DNA of 44,629 nucleotides from Lachnospiraceae bacterium (GTDB lineage: Bacteria; Bacillota; Clostridia; Lachnospirales; Lachnospiraceae), in the NCBI GenBank assembly GCA_022768825.1, contig JALEJB010000078.1, positions 1 through 44,629 on the forward strand. Direction: 5' to 3'. Every line of letters starts with the position of its first letter. The first letter of the stretch is position 1. Below the pieces are notes generated by a model. That model was given only the letters and a program-made list of their open reading frames with translations, did not search any database and was not told the origin of the DNA. This document shows, one piece after another, positions 7,524 to 15,891 of this stretch. The position numbers were made by a program, and so were the translations under genes.

Positions 7524-7841
7524 TTATTCCACCTCCTTGATCTTTAGATCATCGATCATCGTCTTGATCTGCGCTTCGCATTTTTCGTATTCTGTCTTCG
7601 CGCGCTGTTCATAATTGTAAATCTTCTTGAGATTTTCCAACAACAGATCCAGCCTGGTCAGATCGTCGCTGACCGCAGCCACAAACTGATCATATGCCGG
7701 ACCGCTCCACATACGGTTCAATTCGATCATGCTGCCTGCCACGTTCCCTTTTTGCTTTTCGATGTCCTTCAGATAACCCAGAACCGTCTGGCTGTCTGTG
7801 TCCAGCGTCTGTGTGTTTACTTTGATCTGATCATGTTCCAT
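7524..7841 (-). CDS. WXG100 family protein (WSG variant)
   Basis: This 105-residue protein has the turn at W45-S-G47 (NRMWSGPAYDQF), the form closest to classical EsxA-like proteins. The C-terminal helix carries YEKCE, a match to the YxxxD/E export signal. It is the first WXG100 gene after the YukD-like gene, with a 12-base gap, and has a GGAGG-type site. It is a probable secreted dimer subunit. Confidence 0.92.
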   Translation of the reverse strand: MEHDQIKVNTQTLDTDSQTVLGYLKDIEKQKGNVAGSMIELNRMWSGPAYDQFVAAVSDDLTRLDLLLENLKKIYNYEQRAKTEYEKCEAQIKTMIDDLKIKEVE

Positions 7842-7853
7842 ATCCCAAACCTC

Positions 7854-8102
7854 CTATACTAATAATAATCGATTGCCATTTTCCACTCCGCATTTCTGGA
7901 GAGACAGATTCCCCGGCAATATCCGACGCTCTCCCGGAAGCGCCAGCAGGAAGCTGCCCTGTATCTCCTGCTGTTCCTGTCTCATACGTCTGGACAGCAC
8001 TTCTGTCATCTCATTGATGATCTGCGTGACCGGCACACATTCGTCCAGTTGAAAGTCTAATACTTCATCTATGGATGGCACATATACATCTACATTAATC
8101 AT
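7854..8102 (-). CDS. esaB: YukD/EsaB-like ubiquitin-fold protein
   Basis: This 82-residue protein fits the YukD/EsaB family in length and layout: a first strand INVDVYVPS, a helix VTQIINEMTEVLSRR, and a closing GNLSLQKCGVENGNRLLLV that matches the ubiquitin-like end (LxxxGVxxGxxLxL). The start codon overlaps the last 8 bases of the EssC gene, so the two are translationally coupled. EsaB is an accessory of Firmicutes type VII secretion whose precise role is still debated. Confidence 0.85.
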   Translation of the reverse strand: MINVDVYVPSIDEVLDFQLDECVPVTQIINEMTEVLSRRMRQEQQEIQGSFLLALPGERRILPGNLSLQKCGVENGNRLLLV

Positions 8103-11100
8103 TTCGTTTCCCTCTCATTAACGGAACCACGATCTTGGATGCCTCGTTATCGTACAGCGGTCCCGATATGAGACCAACACCCAGTTTCTGTGACATTCCC
8201 TGTTCATGATACGACATATAATCATAATCGAGCACTGAATTATCCGACACCTTGCCGCCGAAATGGATTCCCTTCCGGTAACCCGAAAATAGCTGAAACA
8301 GCGGCTGTCCACTGATGTCTGAGCGGTTTTCCAGACTCAGTGTAGCGATAAAATAGATATTATTCATGCTTCCTTTTTCCCAGATATTGCGCAAAAATCC
8401 GCTCATCTGCATCTCGGATGACTCGATCCTGTCGATAAACCATGCCAGATCTGAGATGAATATGTAATACGGCTTTTCTTTGACAATCTCTGCAAAGATC
8501 TCATCTTCCTCATATTCCTGCGCCAATAGCTCGTTTTTCTTTGCCACACGCGCTTTGATCACCGGTATCATCTCCTGGAAGTATTCGAAGAATTCCTGGT
8601 CCGTGCTCATGTAGTCTACGCCGTCTCTGTTTTCGTACGCGCCCAATGCTTTGGCATCCGTGTCAAGCAACGCGATATTTACGTCTTCTTTGTTCAGACA
8701 GCTTTCGATCATGATGCGCAGGAAGTTTTTCTTGCCGGTACGATGCGTTCCCATGATCAGATAACAATATACATTTCTCAGATCCAGCGCATACGGCGAA
8801 GCATTCTCTGAGTTGTAGCCCACCGGGATCTTCGATACATCTGTCGCATAATCCCGGACTTCGTCCAACTGTGCGTATTCATACCATACCGGTTTCTCAG
8901 GGATCTGTGGGATCGGCTTTGCGCGTTTTCCTTTATAACCCGCTGCCATTCGTTCGCATATTTTTTCTATGCCTTCCAGTCTCTGATAATCGTCCGGTGC
9001 CTCCAGTGCCAGAGCTGTCTGGAATTCTAAGATCTGTGTTCCGTAATATGCCAGACCTCTTCCTTTGACACCGACCTCCGGTATCACGTCAAATTTCATA
9101 TTCCGCAGAACATCCGCATAGCCAAATTTATCCGTCATCTGAATGCCGATCAGATTCATCATATTTTCTGCTACGCGGTTTGTGATCTCGTTTCTTCCGA
9201 ATCCGCCGCCGGTGATCACCAGATAAATTCCATGGGCAATTCCTTCTTTTGATAAATGTATCATGAGATCTTCATAGATCTCATCTGTCTTTTCTTTGAA
9301 GCTGCCATAGTTATCGATCACAAGGATGAGCGCAGGAGTCGTCACTCCGTGGGCTTTGACATATTGTGCGTAATTACCGCCATGGAACAGTTTTTTTCGC
9401 TCCGCCAGAATATTTCTCAGCATATTCATGAACTTTGCGATCTTTTCGTCATCGCCCTCATACATCACGCCACCGACATGCGGTGCTTTTTCAAATCCTG
9501 CCATCATTTTACTACTATAATCCAAAATATACAAATTGATATAGGTCGGATCGTACTTTGTGATCATACCGTAGAGAAAACTCTGCAAAAAGCAGCTCTT
9601 ACCGCTTCCTACCGAGCCGCACACTGCCAGATGTCCGGATTCGGACAGGCTGACGGACAGCGGCATCTGCTGCTGGTTGTGAGGATCGTCCAATTTTCCG
9701 ATGACGGTGCTCAATTCCCATTCCTGCTGCGGTGTTTCCCAGACACCGTCACAGGCTGCCTGCCGGCTGTCGGTCAGTTCTTCCATGTACAGATATTCGG
9801 GAAGTACCGGCATCCACAGCTGCAGATCGTGTGTATATCCGTTCTTTTTGGCGACATAGGCCAGATATTCTTTGACTGCATCCAGCTGTGTTTTTTCTTT
9901 CACCTGCGGGAGCTTGATATTCTCTTCTCGGATCAGCCGGATCATCTGAGAGATGATATTTCCGCCCATATCGGATGCTCTCCGGTATGTCTCTATCAGG
10001 TCATTCAGACGATTATCGTTATAGTTGCTTCGCGGATATTCGATCTGTTTTTCTTCCATCAGGGCATACATCGCATCCAAAACAGGTAGCTCCGCTGCCA
10101 GTGCCCGGTTGTATATGTCGACCAGTTCTTCGATCCAATCGCGCAGCTGCTGTTCCCGCTGCTGGTTTTTCGCATATCCGCCGACCAGTTCTGCTTTTCC
10201 GGTCGCGTTGATCAGACGTACGCAATCCGTCCTGGCGATCTCTCCTTCCGCGACGTAGGCGGCGCCTGAATAGCCTGATTGGAACAATTCATAAACTTCG
10301 TCATTTCCTACCTGCAGATAACAGCGTCCGGCCTGCGTGATATATGCCGCATCCGGTTTGTGCAGCATATCATTACTGTCCTGACGGTCCTGCACGCGCA
10401 AACACAGGCGAAACTTCGAGTTACTCCAGATATTGTCGTCAACGGTTCCGCTTGGTTTCTGAGTGGCAAGGATCAGATGCACGCCCAGACTTCGTCCGAC
10501 CTGTGCGACACTGATCAGTTCCCGCATAAAGTCCGGTTCTTCGCGTTTTAATTCCGCGAACTCATCGATGATGATGAACAGGTGCGGGATCGGAACGGTT
10601 GCCTCTCCATTTTTATATAATTTGGTATAGAGATTGATGTTGTTGACACCATTGTCATTGAATAACTGCTGTCTTCTGCGGTTCTCACTTTTAATGGATA
10701 CCATGGCCCGATGCACCTGGTTACCGGACAGGTTGGAGATCTGTCCGATCAGATGTGGCAATCCGTTAAACAGATTGGCCATACCGCCGCCTTTGTAGTC
10801 GATGATGAAAAATCCAATATCGTCCGGGCTGTAATTTAATGCGAGACTGAGCATATAGGTCTGCAGGGTTTCCGACTTACCGGAGCCGGTTGTTCCCGCC
10901 ACCAGTCCATGGGGTCCGTGATATTTTTCATGCACATCCAGATAACAGTCCCTGCCGCCTGCCTTCTGACCGATCAAACCGCGAATATTGTCATAGATGC
11001 GGTTCTTTTTCCAACGATCGAGTACGTGAAATTCTTCCAGATTCGATACATGATGCATTTCAAAAAAGGTGAGGGCACTTGGCATCTCGCCGCCTTCTTC

Positions 11101-13038
11101 GGTCTCCTGCACTTCAATATTGGACAGTTTTCTGGCGAACCGTTCCAGCTTGTCCCTGTCAATTTCGTCATAGGTGATCGAGAGTCGTTCTTCTTCGCCG
11201 GCCATGACATCATATTGTCCCTGATATTCCGCTGAATTTTCAATGATCAGGCGACAGCTGTTTGGTAATTCTTCTCTGTTTTTTACTAACAATATGGTAG
11301 TCAGACCGTAGTTTAAATGTTCTTCATAGACATACTTTTCGATCAACTCGCCGTCCAACAATCCCGGATCCGATACGAACAGCACAATGTGCGGTCGGTA
11401 TATTTTTCCGTCCATTTTTGCCGCGGTCTCTTCCCTGCGTCGAAATACTTTGGTCAGCTCATAGAACAGATCACTTGCCGATGCTGCATCATTTGCCAGA
11501 TATCTGACCTGATGATCCTCGGACCAGATATGGGGCAGCCATTTTGCAAACTCCCATTGATTTCTGTCATCACTGTCGCAGTTGTTGTATGCGTATGCCA
11601 CCTTCACATCCGTATAACAGTTGTTGCTTGCGATCTGGGCGCTCAGAAGCTGTGCCACCTGAATGGCTCCCCGCTTGCTCGCTCCGCCAACCACACCGAT
11701 CAGGCGATTGCCCAGCAGATCCAGTGTCACAGGAACACGATATAAAGTCTTGTAATTATCAAAAATGTACTTTGGCTTATCCGTAAGCGCATCTTCCAGC
11801 AAGGTGAATCTCTCTGCCGGAACATTGATCAATGCCTGAAAGGGCACGTCGCCGATTCCAAGTCGATGGGTGAGGAAATCATGATGCATCGTGTTACGGT
11901 TCCACAAAAGTGAACTGTTTTGGTTATAGTCTAGACATTCTGACACCGGAAGGTAGCGCTTTTTCATCGCTTCCATATTGTGTTCGTATTTTTCTTTTAC
12001 TTCGTTGGTTTTCTTTACCAGGTAACCGCTATATGCTTCAAAGCGATGAATCTCTTTTTCCTGTATCTTTTTCTTGTGATCTTCCTGATTCCGGATCGTC
12101 CAAAACACACCGATGACAGATGATGCTACTGCCATGATCAGACCGGTGTACATATAGATTCCGCGGTTTCCGCCGCCGCTTCTAGACGCAACGATCATCA
12201 TCACACAGCTTAAAAGCATCGGGAATGCCATAGTAAGCGTAGGGCCGATCGTCATAAACAGTGACATTGGTTCCGGTTTTTCCGGCTCCGGCGGTGCTTC
12301 GATCACGATTGGGTCTGTTTCGATTTTCTGTACGCTGCGGGGCGCTCGATGGAACAAATATTTTCCGTTTCCCGCGGCAAGTGCCATCGTCTCCTGCCTT
12401 TGATTTGGATCATATAACAGGAGCCGTTCCTGGTCCACCGCAACACCCGGGTTGGTCGTATCTACGGCAAGCATATTTCCCAGAAAGACAAGATGAAGTC
12501 CCACGATATTGATATAATCTCCATAATGCAGTTCCCGTTCTCCCGATACGCGTTCGGAATTGATATATACGCCATTGGTACTGGTATCGATCAAGCTCCA
12601 TTTTCGGTCTTTGCAGATGATGCTTGCGTGTTTCTTGGATACAAACTCGCGAAATGTATACTGAATCATATTATCTGCCGACTTACCGATTGTGATTTCT
12701 TTGCCTGCGCTGATGTCGTATTTCTGATATGCGGTAAAAACCTGTTCACGATCACATACCAGCAAGGATAGGCTGACCTTGTCCCGTACGACTATGCTCA
12801 ACAGATCGTCTGCCTGCAGTGGCTGGTTTTCAAACAGTACGCCTGCTTTTTTGATCCGATAGCTTCGATCTGATAAAAACGACCATTTTCCTTCCATTAC
12901 TTCCAGCTTCAGAACCACATCTTCGTCCAGCTGAAACAGATTCTTGTCCAAGGACAGGGTATAATCTGAATTGTTCATTGACGGCAAGATATATTCCTTA
13001 AATACCGTCTGTGTGTATATCGCAAGTATTTTTCCCAT
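8095..13038 (-). CDS. essC: EssC/YukB-like FtsK/SpoIIIE ATPase, T7SS motor
   Basis: The start is MGKILAIYTQ at 13038, behind AAGGAG with a 6-base gap; an in-frame upstream ATG at 13098 lies beyond the terminator hairpin and is rejected. The product is 1647 residues. Residues 1-200 hold two FHA-like modules; the second has IGKS, SKKHAS (S134, H137) and TNGVYIN (N155). Two membrane helices lie at about 275-330. Three FtsK-type ATPase domains follow, with Walker A motifs GTTGSGKSE (about 721), GSVGSGKSC (about 1144) and GTHRTGKKN (about 1434, with Ser/Thr replaced by Lys). Only the first has a full Walker B (IIIDEF, about 824); the second reads VIDNYG. It should form the membrane motor that moves WXG100 proteins out. 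It ends overlapping the esaB-like gene. Confidence 0.95.
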   Translation of the reverse strand: MGKILAIYTQTVFKEYILPSMNNSDYTLSLDKNLFQLDEDVVLKLEVMEGKWSFLSDRSYRIKKAGVLFENQPLQADDLLSIVVRDKVSLSLLVCDREQVFTAYQKYDISAGKEITIGKSADNMIQYTFREFVSKKHASIICKDRKWSLIDTSTNGVYINSERVSGERELHYGDYINIVGLHLVFLGNMLAVDTTNPGVAVDQERLLLYDPNQRQETMALAAGNGKYLFHRAPRSVQKIETDPIVIEAPPEPEKPEPMSLFMTIGPTLTMAFPMLLSCVMMIVASRSGGGNRGIYMYTGLIMAVASSVIGVFWTIRNQEDHKKKIQEKEIHRFEAYSGYLVKKTNEVKEKYEHNMEAMKKRYLPVSECLDYNQNSSLLWNRNTMHHDFLTHRLGIGDVPFQALINVPAERFTLLEDALTDKPKYIFDNYKTLYRVPVTLDLLGNRLIGVVGGASKRGAIQVAQLLSAQIASNNCYTDVKVAYAYNNCDSDDRNQWEFAKWLPHIWSEDHQVRYLANDAASASDLFYELTKVFRRREETAAKMDGKIYRPHIVLFVSDPGLLDGELIEKYVYEEHLNYGLTTILLVKNREELPNSCRLIIENSAEYQGQYDVMAGEEERLSITYDEIDRDKLERFARKLSNIEVQETEEGGEMPSALTFFEMHHVSNLEEFHVLDRWKKNRIYDNIRGLIGQKAGGRDCYLDVHEKYHGPHGLVAGTTGSGKSETLQTYMLSLALNYSPDDIGFFIIDYKGGGMANLFNGLPHLIGQISNLSGNQVHRAMVSIKSENRRRQQLFNDNGVNNINLYTKLYKNGEATVPIPHLFIIIDEFAELKREEPDFMRELISVAQVGRSLGVHLILATQKPSGTVDDNIWSNSKFRLCLRVQDRQDSNDMLHKPDAAYITQAGRCYLQVGNDEVYELFQSGYSGAAYVAEGEIARTDCVRLINATGKAELVGGYAKNQQREQQLRDWIEELVDIYNRALAAELPVLDAMYALMEEKQIEYPRSNYNDNRLNDLIETYRRASDMGGNIISQMIRLIREENIKLPQVKEKTQLDAVKEYLAYVAKKNGYTHDLQLWMPVLPEYLYMEELTDSRQAACDGVWETPQQEWELSTVIGKLDDPHNQQQMPLSVSLSESGHLAVCGSVGSGKSCFLQSFLYGMITKYDPTYINLYILDYSSKMMAGFEKAPHVGGVMYEGDDEKIAKFMNMLRNILAERKKLFHGGNYAQYVKAHGVTTPALILVIDNYGSFKEKTDEIYEDLMIHLSKEGIAHGIYLVITGGGFGRNEITNRVAENMMNLIGIQMTDKFGYADVLRNMKFDVIPEVGVKGRGLAYYGTQILEFQTALALEAPDDYQRLEGIEKICERMAAGYKGKRAKPIPQIPEKPVWYEYAQLDEVRDYATDVSKIPVGYNSENASPYALDLRNVYCYLIMGTHRTGKKNFLRIMIESCLNKEDVNIALLDTDAKALGAYENRDGVDYMSTDQEFFEYFQEMIPVIKARVAKKNELLAQEYEEDEIFAEIVKEKPYYIFISDLAWFIDRIESSEMQMSGFLRNIWEKGSMNNIYFIATLSLENRSDISGQPLFQLFSGYRKGIHFGGKVSDNSVLDYDYMSYHEQGMSQKLGVGLISGPLYDNEASKIVVPLMRGKRND

Positions 13039-13059
13039 CTGCTTCTCCTTAACAAAAAA

Positions 13060-13087
13060 ACTCCCCTTTGTTATGACAAAGAGGAGT
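13060..13087 (-). terminator. Terminator hairpin in front of essC, possible attenuator
   Basis: A 12-bp stem (ACTCCTCTTTGT with ACAAAGGGGAGT, one G-U pair), a 4-base loop and then TTTTTTT on the minus strand. The T-run ends about 14 bases before the essC ATG and just upstream of its AAGGAG site, so it lies between the FHA-like gene and essC. The operon must read through it, or essC needs another promoter, which I do not see. Confidence 0.75.
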
Positions 13088-13094
13088 GATAGTT

Positions 13095-13670
13095 TCACAT
13101 GTTCACAATCTGTATCTCTATGCTTGTTTTTCCGACTACAAGCATATCTCCGCTTCGCACTTTCAGCATCTTTTCATCCAGCCGGTATCGTTTTTGATCC
13201 CTTGTAAAATAGGCCTGACTGTTTGCCATCGCTTTTTTTACATAGAGTTCCTGCTGATCATTGATCAGCTGAACGTCACACGATACCGATTGCGTCTCCT
13301 TGAGCACAACCTCGTTTTGCATATCTGCTCCAATGCGTATCAGATCATGAATATTATAGATATATTTTTGTGTTGATAACGGACCGCTTACGATCAATTG
13401 CACACTGATCCGGTTCTTTGTGTTTTCTGCCGCATCGTGATAGTCCACCTGAAACGGCACATTTCTTGCTGCCGTGTCCCTGATTTCTTCCGTTGCGTAA
13501 GTATTCCCCAACGCTGTGCGCAAGCGATCATCACGCGATTGTTCGGCAACATGCGCGCGGATCTCATTCTTGTTCTTCTGTTTTGCTGATGCGACGATCA
13601 GCCATACCAGCAGGAGTACGATCACGATACTCTCCGCTGCGATCACCCAGATTTCCCACGGAATATTCAT
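13095..13670 (-). CDS. Single-pass membrane protein with FHA-like domain
   Basis: The start is MNIPWEIWVIAAE at 13670, seven bases after GAGGGG. The product is 191 residues. One membrane helix lies at about 8-28 (IAAESIVIVLLLVWLIVAS), followed by a basic linker and a C-terminal FHA-like domain at about 100-190 (YNIHDLIRIGAD, then a QAYFTRDQKRYRL strand, then GDMLVVGKTSIEI). The SxxH phosphothreonine contact is not preserved (SVSCDVQ), so the fold may dock proteins without the usual binding. It is the first gene behind its own promoter and immediately precedes essC. It may help recruit EssC or connect to the kinase; that is inference. Confidence 0.75.
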   Translation of the reverse strand: MNIPWEIWVIAAESIVIVLLLVWLIVASAKQKNKNEIRAHVAEQSRDDRLRTALGNTYATEEIRDTAARNVPFQVDYHDAAENTKNRISVQLIVSGPLSTQKYIYNIHDLIRIGADMQNEVVLKETQSVSCDVQLINDQQELYVKKAMANSQAYFTRDQKRYRLDEKMLKVRSGDMLVVGKTSIEIQIVNM

Positions 13671-13690
13671 CAAGAACCCCTCACTTTAAA

Positions 13691-13732
13691 CACCGATCCA
13701 TAAAAAATTTGCCTTCGTCAGATGGACCGATG
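13691..13732 (-). promoter_or_regulatory. Leader hairpin of the T7SS core operon
   Basis: CATCGGTCCAT pairs with ATGGATCGGTG (two G-U pairs) around a 20-base loop, between the promoter and the ribosome binding site of the FHA-like gene. It could be a structured leader; no known riboswitch class is recognised. Confidence 0.35.
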
Positions 13733-13750
13733 TTGCTAAAACCATTTTTC

Positions 13751-13779
13751 AGTTTATTACAAACTGTTTTTTTTGTCAA
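13751..13779 (-). promoter_or_regulatory. Promoter of the T7SS core operon with overlapping inverted repeat
   Basis: On the minus strand, a consensus TTGACA (13774-13779) and TAAACT (13751-13756) are spaced by 17 bp. CAGTTTATTACAAACTG (13750-13766) is an inverted repeat covering the -10 box, a likely operator position. It drives the FHA-like gene and, by readthrough, essC and the downstream genes. Confidence 0.75.
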
Positions 13780-13782
13780 TCT

Positions 13783-15891
13783 TTACCTGTTTTTGAGATT
13801 CTGATCGACTTTTTGTTTGTCCTCATCGGAAACTGACGTTCCCGACAGTTCCACCCAGGTCAGATTTTTCAATTTCAATACTGCGGATATATCCTTCAGC
13901 TGCGCATTGCCCATCAGACTTAATTGTCTCAATTGTGAAAAACCTTTGAGTGCGCTGACATCTGTGAGATCATTATCTTCAACCAACAACATTCTCAGAT
14001 TCGTGCATTCTTTGATACAGTCAAGACTGGTCAGTCCTTCCGCATTCAAAACAAGCTGCTGTATGCTTGCTTTGTCTTCAATGGAATTGAATTCGTCCAT
14101 TGATTGTACGACTCCGATGTGATGCGCGCAGATTTCAATTGTTCCGGTTACAATCTCATATTGATCCGCTGCATCCGGTGTAAAAGTCCATTGATACTCG
14201 CCGGATTTCTCGATCGTACCGGATTCGTCCAATGTCAATGTTCCCGAAACCTCCGTCTCATCATCCTCGGACACCTGAAACTGCGCTTTCAAACGGATGG
14301 TAGAGAAATCGTCCCCTTTGTAAATACAGTTGTCATAACGTCCGCTTCCGTCTTCCGCCGGAATGGTTCCCACCGCTTTCATTCTGCCCGCCAAAACCGG
14401 ACGGATCCTAGTCGGTTCCGGTGCCTTCTCCGGCTCAGCGTCTGTTTCGTCGACCGGGTCTTCGACTGCCTGTGCTTCCTTCGTATCCTGTTGCTCATAT
14501 ACAGGTGAATCCGCTTCCGCAGTCTGATCGGACTTGCTTCCTCCAAATGCTGCCACGCATAATACGCCGAGTAACAGGACGATGCCTGCTGCAGCGCCAA
14601 GGATGATCGGCAGTTTGTTTTGTTGTCTGCGCTCCTGCGGTGCTTCCTCCTGCGAATTTTTTTTCTGTTCCTGATATTCCTGCAGTTCTTTTTTGAATTC
14701 CGGTGACATTGCAACCGTTCGGTCTTCATCGATCTCCTCGTCCTGCGTCCCGGCACTTACCGACGGCTCTACAAAAGCCACCGTCGCATCATCCTCTTCT
14801 ACCGGTGTCAGATTCACGTGTTCACCGAGCATCGCCACCGTTGCATCCTCCTGAACCTCTGTAGGTGCCATTGTTTTCGGCTTTACCGTGTCTTCCTTCG
14901 TTTCAACCTGAGAGGACTGCGCCTCCTGCGCTACCTCCCGGATCGGACGGGCACATTCCTCGACCGAGAGCGCAAGCAATGCGTCTTTAAACGCTTCCAT
15001 ACTTTCGTAACGTTCTTCCGCTTTAAATTTACATGCTTTTAAGATCACAGCAGCCAGTGCAGGACCCGCATTCACCGGATCCGGTAACGGTTCCCCGCTC
15101 ATTCTCTGCACCAAGGCCCGGTCTTTTTGTTCTACCGTGTTCGGTCCGGTTAATGCCAGAAACGGTCCGCGGTTTTTGTTGAGAAGATGATACATGACCA
15201 TTCCAAGCGAATACACGTCTGCCCGAAAATCATAATGTTCTCTGTTGTATACTTCCGGTGCCATATAACTGAATGTTCCCTTGATCGACATCGTAAGCTC
15301 GCTATCAGAGACATCCTTGGCAATTCCAAAATCTCCTATTTTATAGTCTCCGTCTTTTGACCGGAAAATATTTCCCAGTTTGATATCTCTATGTATAATA
15401 TTGTGACTGTGACAGACTCTCAGCCCTTCCGCTATGTCCGTTCCGATCTTGACAATCTCTGTATTGTCTTTCCAGTTTTTTGATTCTTTGTTGATCACGG
15501 AGGTCAGATCCTGAAGCAACTCCATCCGGATAAATATATCGTATCCGGGGTCTTTGCCGTGATTATGCGGAACAATGTCGTGGTCTTCATAGCTGACAAT
15601 GTTTGTACGACCTTTCAGCTGCTCCATCATATCTATTTCTTTCGAAATGCTTTCCCGAAGCTTATCATAATAGGTCTTGGTCTCATCCACACTGTCGAAT
15701 CCGATCGTAACCTCATCCAGCTCTGCTTTGTCTTTTGGTATGGAAATGACCTTTAAAGCTGCTTCGTATGATTTATCATAACTGGTGCGTTCAATCTGAT
15801 ATACATCTCCATAGCTTCCACCGCCAAGACGTTCCTTGATATACCATTTATCCCACAGTGGTTCATGCTGTTTTAATTCATCCAATGTCAT
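13783..15891 (-). CDS. Transmembrane Ser/Thr protein kinase with extracellular Ig-like and LRR region
   Basis: The start is MTLDELKQHEP at 15891, eight bases after GGAGGG; an upstream in-frame ATG is rejected. The product is 702 residues. The N-terminal Hanks-type kinase has a Gly loop (LGGGSYG, 22-28), Lys47, HRDIK (167-171), DFG (187-189) and APE (211-213), so it looks active. Residues about 320-420 are an acidic juxtamembrane tail with three similar motifs: EDATVAML, DDATVAFV and EDRTVAMS. A membrane helix lies at about 425-448. The outside part has a beta domain (EYQWTFTPDAADQYEIVTG) and a leucine-rich repeat region (about 615-690). There are no PASTA repeats. The start overlaps the end of the phosphatase gene by 14 bases. 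It is probably a sensor kinase controlling the secretion system. Confidence 0.92.
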   Translation of the reverse strand: MTLDELKQHEPLWDKWYIKERLGGGSYGDVYQIERTSYDKSYEAALKVISIPKDKAELDEVTIGFDSVDETKTYYDKLRESISKEIDMMEQLKGRTNIVSYEDHDIVPHNHGKDPGYDIFIRMELLQDLTSVINKESKNWKDNTEIVKIGTDIAEGLRVCHSHNIIHRDIKLGNIFRSKDGDYKIGDFGIAKDVSDSELTMSIKGTFSYMAPEVYNREHYDFRADVYSLGMVMYHLLNKNRGPFLALTGPNTVEQKDRALVQRMSGEPLPDPVNAGPALAAVILKACKFKAEERYESMEAFKDALLALSVEECARPIREVAQEAQSSQVETKEDTVKPKTMAPTEVQEDATVAMLGEHVNLTPVEEDDATVAFVEPSVSAGTQDEEIDEDRTVAMSPEFKKELQEYQEQKKNSQEEAPQERRQQNKLPIILGAAAGIVLLLGVLCVAAFGGSKSDQTAEADSPVYEQQDTKEAQAVEDPVDETDAEPEKAPEPTRIRPVLAGRMKAVGTIPAEDGSGRYDNCIYKGDDFSTIRLKAQFQVSEDDETEVSGTLTLDESGTIEKSGEYQWTFTPDAADQYEIVTGTIEICAHHIGVVQSMDEFNSIEDKASIQQLVLNAEGLTSLDCIKECTNLRMLLVEDNDLTDVSALKGFSQLRQLSLMGNAQLKDISAVLKLKNLTWVELSGTSVSDEDKQKVDQNLKNR

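Noticed and set aside
9256-10089. Long plus-strand reading frame (277 codons) opposite essC
   Set aside because: It is antisense to a gene with clear ATPase motifs, lacks a ribosome binding site and resembles no family; a shadow of biased codon use.
13095-13670. EssB/YukC counterpart
   Set aside because: The protein is too short, its soluble part follows the membrane helix and looks FHA-like, and there is no pseudokinase region.
13783-15891. PASTA-type PrkC kinase
   Set aside because: The extracellular part shows no PASTA repeats; it has a beta domain and leucine-rich repeats instead.
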